Assembly: GCA_977006965.1 (NCBI GenBank)
Contig: OZ345356.1
Location: 2,604,001 to 2,668,000, forward strand
Direction of reading: 5' to 3'
Source: Phymatolithon calcareum
Taxonomy: Eukaryota > Rhodophyta > Florideophyceae > Hapalidiales
DNA: 64,000 nucleotides
Each line of letters starts with the position of its first letter. The first letter of the stretch is position 1. Below the pieces are notes generated by a model. The model did not search any database and was not told where the DNA came from. It worked only from the letters and a program-made list of their open reading frames with translations. A program made the position numbers and the translations under genes. Positions 19,799 through 31,806 of this stretch are shown here, piece after piece.

Positions 19799-22700
19799 TT
19801 AGCTTTCTAGAAATTGCTAAGAGCACTGCAATCATGAAATGTTATTGCTTTAGAGCTTAACGTGATATTTGTGTTGCAATGCGTTCCTGCAATAACGACT
19901 GCAATAACGAGAATAATATTAATAATGGTGCCAATATCAACAACCGCGCTGCTAACTTAAAAATCACCCTGCTCGTCGTATTGTTGTCGTCTCGAGTACT
20001 TCTAGCTCTCACCACAGCAGCTTTAATCATCTGCTCGTTCCAATACTCACGGTTGATGTTAAGGGATAAAGTGGATGAAATCGTCTCGAATACAACCGGA
20101 GTGATATCTTTGCGGTGGTCAGTATGTGTGAAGCAACAGACCACTGCCGTTCAACCTCAGCAACCGAGCCGAATATAATATCACAGTTAATATATGCCAC
20201 AATCATTTCTATGTTTGCCACGATGCCTTTATGCTGACGACGCTACAGCGTGGAGCAATCTCCACGCTGTCCGTATATCACATCAGTCTTCAGCACTTAT
20301 TATTGCAATAAGGGGTTAGGGTGCAATTATTAATTGCAATTGGTGCAAGGGGGGCTGCAAATTGCTGCCTGCAATAGACAATATTGCAATGTATTGCAAT
20401 CATATTGGTGCCACTCCTGGCAGTATATCGGTGAGCCCCTCATCGTCGACGATCACATCTGACAACGCATCTGGGAACCCGAATTGAAAAGAGGATGATC
20501 AGATAGTTGAATCCCGATTCCGATTCTGACCAGGGCCGCAAACAATACGATTGCTATGGATTGCGGTTTCAAGCGCATTACGCAATAAGCATTGCTCATC
20601 ACTTTAGTCTGCAGTATGGATTGCAATAAACGACAGCTCTGAAAATCGAACTGCAATACATAAGCTTCAGCAATTAATTGAACAATCATTTATTCAAACA
20701 CAAACAGCCAGCAAACGTCGACGTCTTACTAGTCAGTATGAAGAACCCTGCTCTTGATAGAGCTCATGGTTTCAGCTCTTTCCGATCAGGCCACATTAAT
20801 CGCTTCACTCACTAACTGGTCGTCCCAGAAACACGAGCTCGGCTTGAGGAACACCAAGACTTAGTACAGTTGCTGCGTCATCGATCTCAGATTCTCGGCC
20901 AGTAAATTCTTTGCCAAACTTTCATCGACTACGTGGGATTGATCAGAGTTCGCGAGCAGTGCCGCTAAACAGAGGTGCCATCGGCACAACGAAGCTCTGG
21001 TTCAGAAAGCAACATATGTTTTTACAATACGTAATTGTTAATCGCGCTGCGGGAGTCGTGGAGAGCCGTGAATGTAAGGATCCAATCAAATCGGATTGAA
21101 ATCCCTTACAATAAGTATTGCAATCCAACCGCTCCCGGAAATCACTGATTTTGATTGCAGATTGCAATTAAATGCAAAAGCAATAGATTGAATGGCAGCC
21201 CTGATTCTGACGAGCTTGGCGATTAGGACGCCGATTACATCTCGCCCGGCGATGGAGAGGTCGATGATGGCAAGCTCAGCGATAAAGCCTAAACCGAGCA
21301 GAGGGAACACGTAACGTGTTTACACGTTACTGTATGCCCCCATGAGCGAACAAACTTAATGATTAGCTTTAACAAACTTTGCCGAAGCAGTTTCACTGTA
21401 CAGTACAGTATTGAAGTTTGCAATCGTCACATATATGATAATAAGTGAGGTGAGCAATTACGACCCGAAACAAAAGTCCAGAAAAGTCTAAATATTTGAA
21501 ACTGACACCAATGGTAGAGCGTAATGTAAGATATTTTAACCTTTTGAGAATATTTTGATTTAATCTTAAAAATAAATCAAAATATTTTTGTCAGCAAGGA
21601 GAAATCAGAGCAAAGTGCAGTTCGCGGCGCCAAACGAAAGCGCAGAGCTGAAACCCCATTCGGCACCAAAGCGCTGATCACGAGCACTGGAATCGCCGCG
21701 CTTCGTTCCTCCATCCCTTGCGCAGCGTTGGCCAGAGTCTTTACGCGCACACGATGTGAACGACGCGTGTCGTGTACCATGACGCGCTGTCACCATCTAC
21801 AACACGCGCGAGCGACACTTGGCAGCCGTCCTATTTTCATTTTCCTGCACGTTTCGTCACTCGCCGCTGTGAGCTGACAGAAGGCGGTATTATTTTCCCT
21901 TCGCATTCGTATCGCACCATCGGCGCAACGGAATCCCTGATGAAATTTTTTCATGTCGACACGGCGGTACGAGTCCGTATCTTCGTGGAACTGCACGTTG
22001 GATTCCCGGCCTCCTCCGAACTGGGTTCGTTTCGAACGCGAGAATTTCATCAGCGTGCAATGTCGATTGCTCTGTGCGTCGCTCGCTCTGTGCTCCGCGT
22101 CGCGGGCGAAGCGCGATGGCTGCTGGTCCACACGTAGTGCTGCGGGCGCCGACCGTTCGCGGAAGGAGGATGTCACGTCATTTGCTTCCTGTGCGTCGCT
22201 GATCCGGCCGTTTTTCCGGCTGTCTGGCACGAGTTTCAGGCTAGATTTGTTGCCCTTGTCCACGGCAATCGTGTCGATGGTATGCATTCCCGCTTTCGCG
22301 TACGACTCTCACAGGAGCTGCGCTCCCTTCTCCTGGTAGGGAGGTGCCATCCGTTTCCTAACCTTCCGCAAGGCGGGTGACGTTGCAGACGGCTCATTCG
22401 AACACTCCGAGATCACTCTGCCCTATTTCCGGAAGCGCCGGAATTTCTGCCGGATGGTTCCTGCACCGCTCTGGAAGCAGAAGTGATGGAGGTTCCATAG
22501 CGACGCGTTGCTGTTGTGTAGGGTATCATTGCTCGTTTTACTTCTAGTGACCGAGTGGTGCACGGTGCACACTGGCAGCCGGTCTGTTGTTTGTGGAACG
22601 CAGTCGATGCTCTCTTGGCCGCTTCGCGAGCGCTGGAGTGCGTCCCTTCGAAGTGAGTAGGACACGAACCGTCTGCAAGCATTTGGCGTTCCGGAAACGA

Positions 22701-23800
22701 TGTAGCTGTAAGGCGTCGAGAATTATTTCCTTTGTGTTTGCGTTGAGCACCTTCTGCACGCTATGCGCCGGTTCGCTGTATCTGTTTATAACAAACTTAT
22801 AACAAACTTCTGTCAGTAACATCGCTCAGATGTCAACTGTACACCCCGTAGTGTGGAAGCGAGTCCGCCATCCACTGCACATCCACAGGCGTTGCATTAC
22901 GGAAACGGGCAGGACGCAGATCGTGTATCTGCGAATCTTTACCCAATATACACGAACTTTTGTTGGGGCAAACAGATCGTTTCTTCTACTTCCCGACCGT
23001 TAGCCTTAGTCCATCGCTGCACATGAATGGGACGGAAAGATTCCAATGACGGATTGCTTTTCCGGAAACGAGGCGAATGGGACAAACGTCTCTGTGGATG
23101 TAGGCCATCCACAGTGTACTATCCATCTCCGTTCGCATTAACCTTCGTAATCGTCTGCGAGACCGCCCTTTTCTCTATCCGCCGCTGTGCGCCGCGACCG
23201 GTCTTGTCGTTCGAGTACTGTAATCAACCGCGCACAAGCGATGTGTTACAGTCCTCGCATTGTGCTTGCGGCATCGCCATCTGTCGCTTCATTGCGCCAT
23301 CCTATTTGACCACCATTTCCGAAACTATGTCCAGTCTCACTCGCTCGTCATCTGTTGATCTTCAAATCCATGTCCACGGGCGAAGCGTTCTCCGAATATG
23401 CGGTGCTCCGCTCTGTACCATTGGCAAAAGTGAACCTGCATTCGCACGTAAACCGCCAAGCCTTACCCGTTTCCCTCTATCATGTGGCGCGTCAATTGTG
23501 TACCTACAAGAGACGTCGTCGCTACCGCGCTTCGTCGGGGCCGGGCAGGAAGGACGACCGGTGTAAACCGTCTCCCGCAAAGACGTGTATCTTCTGCCAT
23601 CATAGATTTGACGCGCCCTGACGGTCTTGAAGTTACGCCATTCGCGGTATACCCTCGGTTCGTGAAAGTTTTTCTCGGTACAGCAGGGTTTCCGCTGTGC
23701 TTGGGTCGGGAGGTTTAAGGTTGGGTTCGAAGAGGTATTTCAACTCGCGTCGCATGCTCTTTTTGGTAGGGGAAGTTCCACCAAACTTGGCAAGTATTTC
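19799..23800. other. Gene-poor stretch with ATTGCAAT-rich segments
   Basis: The segments 20280-20410, 20530-20690 and 21090-21190 are crowded with 'attgcaat' and 'tgcaataa' strings, like the MITE at 58742-59073. From 21570 to 23700 both strands carry overlapping ORFs of up to ~180 codons, but none has a signal peptide, domain or consistent frame that I can support. Decayed repeats are the simplest reading. Confidence 0.5.
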
Positions 23801-23836
23801 ACACAGACATCACTGATAACTGCTTGGATAGGAAAA

Positions 23837-24014
23837 ATGTCGCGCATTTTCTTCGCCCTGCTGCTCCTTGCCATTTTTGCCGCCGTTTCGGCACGCCTTC
23901 CTGGAGCGGCCGATGCCGTTGCTAAAGTCGATACCGTCGTTAGAGGGGCCAGACCGTCGCCGGACGCAATGCCAGACCCCATGAGGCATCGCGACGATGA
24001 CGATGATGATGATG

Positions 24015-24045
<31 letters not shown>

Positions 24046-24086
24046 TGATGACGACGATGACGACGATGATGACGATGATGATGATA

Positions 24087-24135
<49 letters not shown>

Positions 24136-24163
24136 TGATGACGATGATGACGACGATTATGAT

Positions 24164-24255
<92 letters not shown>

Positions 24256-24421
24256 TGATGACGATGATGACCACCACGATGATGACCACCACGATGATGA
24301 CCACCACGATGATGACCACCACGATGATGACCACCACGATGATGACCACCACGATGATGACCACCACGATGATGACCACCACGATGATGACCACCACGAT
24401 GATGACCGCCGCGATCACTGA
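23837..24421 (+). CDS. Secreted poly-aspartate protein with Asp-His repeats
   Basis: 194 residues from an ATG. Residues 1-~19 are a clear signal peptide (F-F-A-L-L-L-L-A-I-F-A-A-V-S-A). A short linker follows, then from residue 53 an almost pure run of about 90 Asp interrupted by one Asn and one Tyr. Nine repeats of D-D-D-H-H come next, and the protein ends D-D-D-R-R-D-H. The aspartate run is encoded by mixed GAT and GAC codons; the His part is a 15-bp tandem repeat. Poly-Asp secreted proteins are known in biomineralisation and calcium binding, and His adds transition-metal binding; here both are inference. Reverse frames are also open because of the trinucleotide repeat, but they lack a signal peptide. 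Confidence 0.75.
24268..24412. repeat. 15-bp minisatellite encoding D-D-D-H-H
   Basis: Nine near-perfect copies of 'gatgatgaccaccac' are followed by a degenerate tenth in which the two His codons have become Arg codons. It continues directly from the (GAY)n tract at ~23994-24265. Confidence 0.95.
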
Positions 24422-26520
24422 AAATTCTTCAGGTCGCACACGCCTGTTCCTTAAGCTAGCAGTAGTTGGGAACTGCTTCGCGTACTTGAAGTAGCTTCAT
24501 CTCTTTTCGTTTTCTTTTCCGATATCTTGATCCTTGATGAGAGAAGTTGAGCTGTAGAATAAGTAAGAATGGGCAGTCAGCCCCTCCTCACATAACCACG
24601 TAAACTTATCCAAGCTGGAGCTTCTATCGATGTTTTCCCATTAATCGCACATTGCGCTCTTCAATGTCGTCGCTTTCATCTCATTCCCAAGTGTTCCGAT
24701 AGTGCCGCTCCGGAAAAGGAAATTCCGATTGCGATCGTGGGCATACGCATAGTTCTGCGGAGTGATAGCCACCCGATCGTTGTAGGTCGGCAGGCTAGGG
24801 AAGAAGTATACTTGGAGAGCTATGCGTATTGCGGTTTATATCACTTCACATTTATGTAGAAGGAGAAGAGACTTTGGAAGTGTCCAATGCATGTACTGAT
24901 ACTTAGCGTATCGTTTCGCGAGCCAAGCATGGTTCTCCACGCGAAGCGCGGCCATGTACTGGTTTTTGGTTTTGTGCCATTCCTTTTGCAATTGGAGTAT
25001 TTTAAGTTCTTTCCGTTGAATATTGACTTGAAGACAGCGGGAGGGAGATATTTCAGAGTCCGTTCAAGCACATGCTGCTTCATACCACTCTCGATTCTGC
25101 ACGCCTACGACTCCTATTTGAGTCACTGCTGTCATCTCAAAAAATTACAGCACAGAACGTTCCTCCTGTTCCTGTGCAGCCTACTTCTCGCCTATGTGCT
25201 TCCCGGTACGGCCGACCGCCGTCGTCGCGCTGCATGTGACGCAATCGATATCATTCGTTGCCGGTGCGTTCAAGTAGGTGGAGGCTATTTCGAGGATTAG
25301 GTTCTTCAAGGGAGCAAGAGCCTCATATCTTCCAAGTGGCCCGTCCCAGAATCCTGTTGCAGAACAAATCAGATTCCTGCCGATATGCATTACGCATGCA
25401 CTTGACGCTCTTCGGCAAAGCCAACCTCTTCCCGCGCGGAAAAGGGGAAGTCGACGTTGACGTTGGGACAAGCCTCGCGAGATTCGCCGTGCGGCAGAGG
25501 GCACTAGGGCCAGTGTGGTATTGAAGGGGGATTGTTTTCCCCTTCGAATATCGCTTGGAAGCAAAGAGAGTCTGTCGCTATTATCTTATCATTTCGCCGT
25601 TTTCCAATACGAATACTGTGATTCAGACAGCGATGAGCCACTCGGGCTTGTTTGAAGAGTTTCTTTGGCAGTTAACAAATGCACATGTAGCCCCTCTTGC
25701 TGAAAGTAGGAGCAATCCAAATAATCATCAAGGAGAAAAATTTGCGTTCCGAAAATCGTCGCTTCTGAGGGTGCGTACATTGATCATAAACTGGGTGAGC
25801 TCCCTCTCTCCTCCCTGCACTTGGAACGCACAGATAGTGTGGAGAGATGGGGGCCATTCGGATGAAAGGCAGAGAAGAGTTGATGTGATTCTTGCTTTAT
25901 CGTCAAGGGAACTTGACTTGCTTGGCTTCTCTACTGATCGGCAACCTACCCGGGCATATAACCTTTTGGGTGGACTAGTCTACCAACCTAAGAAGTCCAC
26001 ACAAGAGATGTTGTCAATTATTGCTGGGAGCCTTACCAAACGTCACTCTTGCGTGCAACTGAAGTACGAGCAGTTCATTGGCATTACAGCTAGCCTGGTG
26101 ATCGTGTGATGATATCCTTCATATGGCCCTAATAGTTCCTTCACTCATGTCCCTCATTATCAAGGCTGTCAATCCCTTTGCCCCGTTGTGCACAGCATCA
26201 CATATCGATGCGCAGACAATTGTTAGTCGTTTGATTTTTTTCACTGCTTAGAATGAAAGTGAATCACATTTGTTCTCATTGCAAACCACAACCCAGGTAG
26301 CAATCTTAATTTTACAGACTCCAGCATTCGATTAACCATTCTAGAGAGGGAATGGCGTACTAGCCGCAACTCTTTTCCACTAATCTCTTACTCTTTGCCC
26401 TGGGTATACGATTGTAAGCTACAAGTTTCTACTCCTGGACTTGCAAATGACCTCATGCATCCTGACTGTAATGAGAAGTTATTGGAGACTCACAGATTGG
26501 GCATCCCTAAGTGACACTTC
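24422..26520. other. No supported gene
   Basis: The longest open stretch runs to a stop at 26109 (+), with its first ATG at 25633 (about 158 codons). It has no recognisable motif or signal peptide. Overlapping ORFs at 25181-25564 (-) and 25258-25524 (+) compete with each other. Confidence 0.45.
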
Positions 26521-26522
26521 TT

Positions 26523-27028
26523 TCATTCATTTTGCGTATTCCCCTTGTGGAGCTTGCAACACTTTGAGGGCCTAAGCTTCTTCCATTCTAATCTATTTGC
26601 TGCGAGTTTGACCGCTGCTTGCTCGTCGAGGTCCGGGACGTCGCCAAAGATTGACTCTGGGGTTGGTCGGACGCAGTGCAGTAGCACTTGACGAACCAAG
26701 CGACTTTCGTCTATCCTAAGGACGAGTTCGAGCCAACTCCATCGTATGTCTCTGGCGCACAATACCACATCGATAGTGGGGTCCCTAGACTCGTCGGCAA
26801 TTGGTCTTCCCGATATTCTGGACAACATCTTGGTGGCTGTGGATCTGAGTTTTTTCCGAACATTTCAGTTAGCTTCCATGATTTGAAACCGTAGAGGAGA
26901 GTTGATAGGACAGAGGAACGCAGGATACGTAATCGGAGATCCTGGGATAGGATCTTGTTCGTAAGAATCCGTTTGAGTTCTTGGAAGCGAGACCAGGCTA
27001 TTGCAACGGGGTGATCAACGGGTACCAT
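26523..27028 (-). mobile_element. LINE-like retrotransposon fragment, C-terminal to the reverse transcriptase
   Basis: On the minus strand one frame carries the pattern of LINE polyproteins after the RT domain: L-R-L-R-I-L-R-S-S-V-L-S-T-L-L-Y-G, then F-K-S-W. After a frameshift another frame continues with R-I-S-G-R-P-I-A-D-E-S-R and R-D-I-R-W-S-W-L-x-x-V-L-R, equivalent to the usual R-x-x-R-W-x-W-L-G-H-V-L-R. The copy is broken and short, so inactive. Confidence 0.65.
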
Positions 27029-27758
27029 CGGGTCTCAGTCGGGGGGCTGCAGTACTCCCAGATAACTTCTTTCATCTTAAGATGATGGTTATCTATATTC
27101 TCCGTGGCTCAGGTAGCGAGAAATACCGCTCTTGTTCTTCTGTCATTCATGAAAAGGACAACCCCTAAGGTATGCACTTTTGTGCAGCTTTGAGCTGTTG
27201 TGGCATCAAGTACCACTCGTATCTGTTAGAGTCTACTATAGCCGTAAGGATGTAGAGTTGTTCCAGGACAACTTCAAAAACCTGCAATGAAGAAGAAGAA
27301 CAGGGCAATATATTTTTAGAGGGAAGCGACATTGGTGAATCCTATTACGCCGATAGTAGTTCTTGACTGTGTCGTTTTTGGAGTGCGACACCCAGACAAT
27401 GTAATACAGTGCTTGCAATGAGATCAAATCTTGCACGGCCCGCGAAACCCATTTTCCGAAACGCGACAACTCAATTCAAGGGCAAATATTGAGCGAAACA
27501 AGAAAGCAAGCATTAAAAACTGGTTGCCCGTGCGTGTCTACTTGGATGACGTGTGGGTTGATGACGTCAGTCCCTGCTTAAAGTGGATGCCAGAGAGAGA
27601 TTTTTCATAGCCTGTATCATATTCTCTTCACGATTATTTCATTGTTGCCCTTTACTGTAGCGCCTCCTCCCAGCAGTACAGTATAATAGTGCAGGTGGGA
27701 AGTACAGTAGGGCTGTGAAAGGAGTTCGTAGAACCTTCCAACAAAGCCAGGTGCACTC

Positions 27759-27870
27759 ACAAAGACGCGGAAATAGGGGAGAAAGCAGTCCAATATTCAG
27801 AAAATTGCTGCAATATCGCAGCTGTTTTCTGAATAATGGACTTCTTTCTCCTCTGTTTTCGCGTCTTTGG
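27759..27870. repeat. 112-bp hairpin with ~52-nt arms
   Basis: The left arm starting 'caaagacgcggaaata' pairs with a right arm ending 'ttttcgcgtctttgg' over about 52 positions with roughly eight differences, several of them G-U compatible. The loop is only a few bases. It could be a small foldback transposon or a microRNA-like precursor; the sequence cannot decide. Confidence 0.75.
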
Positions 27871-28035
27871 TGTCGTTTGAAGAGAGCTACTACCTGTGTG
27901 CAGATATTTTGTGAGCGAAGACGTATTTTCACTCAACCGATGGCTTGAGTTCCGCATCGCAGATAAAACAAAAAACCTTTGCTTCCGCAATAAATAAAGA
28001 ACGTAAGAAAAAAACTTTGCATAGACAGTAGGAGC

Positions 28036-28405
28036 AGGGGAATGTTAAGGGGGGGAGAAACGCAGACCCGGTGTCATATCACTTAGTAACATACATTCTA
28101 ATAAAAACGAGGCGCGCGTTGTGCATAGCGATTTATGAGGATAACGCTGTATCAAAAATTGTCCCCAAAGCTTTGACGCCAACCTTAATTCTAGTTATTT
28201 CTTACCAAGAAACGAGTCGAGCAACGAGAGCTGCCGCTACATTAGGAACTCCTAATGTTCCCATGATTTCCTTTTATTTCTCTGGTATTTCTATGATGCG
28301 ATCTTCGCCCTAATGTTTCTTTTTCAAACGGGCTCGATATATGATAATCTTGGAAAAGCGGTATGACACAGGGTCTGCGTTTCTCCCCCCCTTAACATTC
28401 CCCTG
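28036..28405. mobile_element. 370-bp MITE with CAGGGG termini (hAT-like)
   Basis: Long terminal inverted repeats of about 45 bp begin 'caggggaatgttaagggg' at 28036 and end in the reverse complement at 28405, with only a few mismatches. A 7-bp direct repeat 'gtaggag' flanks both sides (28029-28035 and 28406-28412), the expected target-site duplication. CAGGG ends suggest the hAT superfamily, although hAT usually duplicates 8 bp. No transposase is encoded. Confidence 0.93.
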
Positions 28406-28412
28406 GTAGGAG

Positions 28413-29743
28413 GGAGCAACTGGATGGCTTTACTCAGAATCATGGAAGACGGGCACTGGAGGGAAAGACTTCATCGCCTCTGCATGCGCAAATCGAGAAA
28501 AACTATCCAAAGACTTCGGACCATCAAAAGGCAAAGAGTCATCAAAAACAAAAGCGCCTTGGATTTTTTTTCTAACCGTTCTGCACGTCAGCATTCAGCA
28601 GGAACGGTAACAAGACGGTATATACACATCTTCAGGTGCTGTGCTGAAGGTTTTTTTATTATTTTCAATGCATCATGCTTTCTGTGAATACATACCAGCA
28701 CATACGACAGGTCGGCCTTGCGGAAGGGTGTAATGACTCGCACTTGTACTCAGAAAAAGACCACTCTACAAGATTTTGTTCTTTCAGAGTTTGTGCACAC
28801 AACACTTCATGCCTGTCCAAACGATATTGCATTTCAGAGTGAAGGCATGGGCACTTTCTGCCCGTGAACAGCCAGTTTCATTTGCGCCGCATCATGCATG
28901 ACCCCAAGATATGCAGCATTATTTGGAACTTGACTAGCGAACAGAAATTACAACAGGAAAAACATCCAGCAGGTTCCAGCACTTGTGACCAGTGCAGCGG
29001 CAATCTTTGGCCCACGTCTACTTTTAGGCTGAATTTCTCACAACACTGGGACTATCGGCTCTGTCAGCGAACACTCTCCATGTCCAATCAATGAGCTGGA
29101 CCCCCCTCTGCAGCCACTATGCAATCGATAAAATAAGAAATGAATCCCCCTAAATATGTCATCAATTGCATTGCAATGTCCCGATTAACAGACATACGCA
29201 TAGCTGGAACCCGAATCTTCTTTTTTCAAAATATTTCACCACCTTCAGTTCAGATTTTTTTTAAAATTCTCTCCATTCACGTTCGGAGTGGAATACAGTA
29301 CCTTGTCAAGTGTGTCAAGTGTGTCAGCTCGCTGTAAACACATAGTGCAGCACTGTTGTTCTCACTCTGTACGAAACATTCCGCATGCTTGTCATGCGGG
29401 ATATGCAGCAGAAAAACTTGATCCCTCATGTCCCGTAAACCCACATTCACTGTCCCCGATAATACTCGGAATATCTGCTGATCACCTTGATTCGCTCTGT
29501 ACTGCACATATGCTCCTCGCTGCAATAAACGAATAGTTGCTGTGCTTGACATTCAATACAATGATCTACAGAAGTGCATCTCAACAACCCCGATTCCCCT
29601 GCCTCATGCACAACTTAGGACGCTCCGCCCATCGATGCCAATCGTCCCTATAAGACAACCCCTACCTTCTGCCATAGATCACCGCCATCACATTACGAAC
29701 CACAGATCCAAAGTCTCTCGCCCGCGGCGACCACTTTTGAGCA
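28413..29743. other. Upstream region of the haem peroxidase gene, no other gene supported
   Basis: Short ORFs on both strands have no recognisable content. The last ~200 bp before 29744 should contain the peroxidase promoter, but I see no unambiguous TATA box. Confidence 0.45.
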
Positions 29744-31405
29744 ATGAAGACATTCACCATATCCCTCCTCGCACTCTTATGTCTCTCGTCGGGGGCGAGA
29801 GTCATCAACCTTAAAAGTCTCAACATCAACACGTCGATGCGAGTCAATCCCTTCACGTCTTTCACATCATTGAACGAGCGTTCGGAATCTCGCGCCCGTC
29901 GCACACGTCGTAATCCAATTGACCTCACCTGCGTCACAAACCCATACCGCACCTTCAGCGGAGCCTGCAACAACCTTCGAAACCCTCAATGGGGTGCCCG
30001 TGATCAACCTTTCCGATTGATTGCCCGTCCCGTTACCCACGACATCACCAAACTACCGAACGCACGCCTCGTCTCAAACATCGTTTGCAAGGAGGAGAAC
30101 CCCATCCCTAACCGTCGCCGCATGTCCGAGCTTGTAACTTTCTTCGGTCAGTTCCTCGATCACACTGTCACGGAAACCATAGTGGATAGAAATCAACCCT
30201 GGCCGATCGAAATCCCCGCGAACGACACCACGTTTCCGAAGGGTGGAACACTCCCGTTCTTCCGCTCTGTTCAAATAGGCACCGGAAAAACTCGTGCGGC
30301 GGAGAATAGGCTCTCGAGCTACATTGACGCTGTCAGTGTATACGGTCCAGATGAAGAGGCTGCAAAGATTTTGCGCTCCATGGTGAACGGCAAGATGAAA
30401 CTTGACTCCAACGGTTTCCTTATCAAGAGGAACGGTTTCTTCCTCAGTGGTGACAATCGTGTCAATGAGAACCCCATCCTGACTGCGCTGCACACCCTGT
30501 TCACCCGCGAGCACAACAAAGTTGCGGATGAGATTATCAAGGCGTTCCCTAAACTCAACGATGAGGAGATTTACCAACTGGCGCGTAAGATTGTGGGTGC
30601 CGAAATGCAGGCCATTGTCTTTTACGAGTTCATTCCCGCCATGACTGGGCGCACGTTGCCTCGATACGAGGGCTACGATCAGGATGAACAGGCAAGCATT
30701 TCCAATACATTCTCCACGGTTGGTTTCCGTGTCGGACACACTCTCATTAATCCGATGGTGACAAGCATCAGCGCGAATGGTGTGAAGAATCCTCGAAAAC
30801 TTCGTGAAGCATTCTTCAACCCGGAGGCATTCGAGGCTGACGGAATGGACAATCTCTTCAGAGGAATGATTAAAACGCAGGCTTCTGAGGTGGACAACGG
30901 AATCACAGAAGATGTTCGAGATTTCCTCATTTCTTCCGAGGGACAAAGTGATGACCTGCAGCTCGATCTCGCCGCTCTCAACATTCAGCGCGCGCGCGAT
31001 CACGGCGTGCCGAGTTACAATGCGTTGCGTACGTTCTATGGACTGCCACCGTTGAAGACCTTCGATCAGATCACCAGCAATGTGTTCCTGCAGGTGAAAC
31101 TGGAGGAAGCTTACGATCAAGATATCAGCAAAGTTGATCCATGGGTCGGTGGTATTTCAGAGGATCAGAAGGTCGGATCGTTGGGACCGTTGTTTGCAAG
31201 GATTTGGTTGAGGGAGTTCAAAAGATTGCGAAATGGTGATCGATTCTACTTTGAGAATGATCAGTTTACGCCGGAGCAAATTCAGAATATTCCGACCGTC
31301 GAAGGACTTGTTGGTGAGAAGAACATTATTGGAAAGGTCATGCAGCATGTGATCTCGCGGAATACAGGGATCAACCAGGTGCCTACTAACCCCTTCTTTG
31401 TGTAA
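29744..31405 (+). CDS. Secreted animal-type haem peroxidase
   Basis: 553 residues, intact, from an ATG followed by a signal peptide (residues 1-~18). A basic R-A-R-R-T-R-R near residue 50 could be a propeptide cleavage site. The family signature is complete: distal haem side F-F-G-Q-F-L-D-H at 133-140 with Gln136, Asp139 and His140; R-V-N-E-N-P with Arg239 and Glu242; L-H-T-L-F-T-R-E-H-N-K; V-G-H at 330-332 giving the proximal His332; and A-L-N-I-Q-R-A-R-D-H with Asn413. By family knowledge these bind haem and oxidise halides or organic substrates with hydrogen peroxide, as in myeloperoxidase and related fungal and algal enzymes. Substrate, and a part in halogenation or oxidative defence, are inferred. 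The Asp and Glu that can form haem ester bonds in mammalian enzymes are both present. Confidence 0.93.
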   Translation: MKTFTISLLALLCLSSGARVINLKSLNINTSMRVNPFTSFTSLNERSESRARRTRRNPIDLTCVTNPYRTFSGACNNLRNPQWGARDQPFRLIARPVTHDITKLPNARLVSNIVCKEENPIPNRRRMSELVTFFGQFLDHTVTETIVDRNQPWPIEIPANDTTFPKGGTLPFFRSVQIGTGKTRAAENRLSSYIDAVSVYGPDEEAAKILRSMVNGKMKLDSNGFLIKRNGFFLSGDNRVNENPILTALHTLFTREHNKVADEIIKAFPKLNDEEIYQLARKIVGAEMQAIVFYEFIPAMTGRTLPRYEGYDQDEQASISNTFSTVGFRVGHTLINPMVTSISANGVKNPRKLREAFFNPEAFEADGMDNLFRGMIKTQASEVDNGITEDVRDFLISSEGQSDDLQLDLAALNIQRARDHGVPSYNALRTFYGLPPLKTFDQITSNVFLQVKLEEAYDQDISKVDPWVGGISEDQKVGSLGPLFARIWLREFKRLRNGDRFYFENDQFTPEQIQNIPTVEGLVGEKNIIGKVMQHVISRNTGINQVPTNPFFV

Positions 31406-31806
31406 GCGCGTGAGGCGTTGTTATAACTTGAGATAGACTACTGATCATGCAAACTTCTCTGCAATAATAGTCCAAACATGAGCTGGACGAGTGTCAAAAT
31501 GCATAAACTTGTTTTGTTAAACCACTGGATATTTTTTAGCCCTCTATCCGCTTTAGCATTTACACTTCATTCTGTACTTGCCTTACTGGCACTTAACGGT
31601 AGAATGTGGACACTTTGATGGGGCGGGCAAACTATGCCATGCTATCATTGGGAGAGAAAAAGACTCAGTTAGATGTTTCTGGAGACTATTTATTCGAATT
31701 TAAGTTTGACGTTCTGTCTTCGAAAATGTGACTATGTCTCTACGTTTAGCGCGGAAGTATTCTCCATTGCTTTGTCGGCGGCACGTCGGCACACTTGCAA
31801 TATTTT

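Noticed and set aside
19930-20411. Possible ATTGCAAT MITE with 'ggtgccaatat' and 'atattggtgcc' ends
   Set aside because: The tips are not perfect inverted repeats, the flanks are not TA, and the length differs from the 58.7-kb copy.
21790-23580. Minus-strand coding region spread over several frames
   Set aside because: Frames are short and broken and no protein family is recognisable.
23810-24439. Minus-strand poly-Val/Ile ORF and a Met/Thr ORF on the plus strand
   Set aside because: Both are by-products of the GAY trinucleotide repeat read in other frames.
30074-31120. 348-codon minus-strand ORF in the peroxidase gene
   Set aside because: Antisense shadow of a gene with a full set of catalytic motifs.
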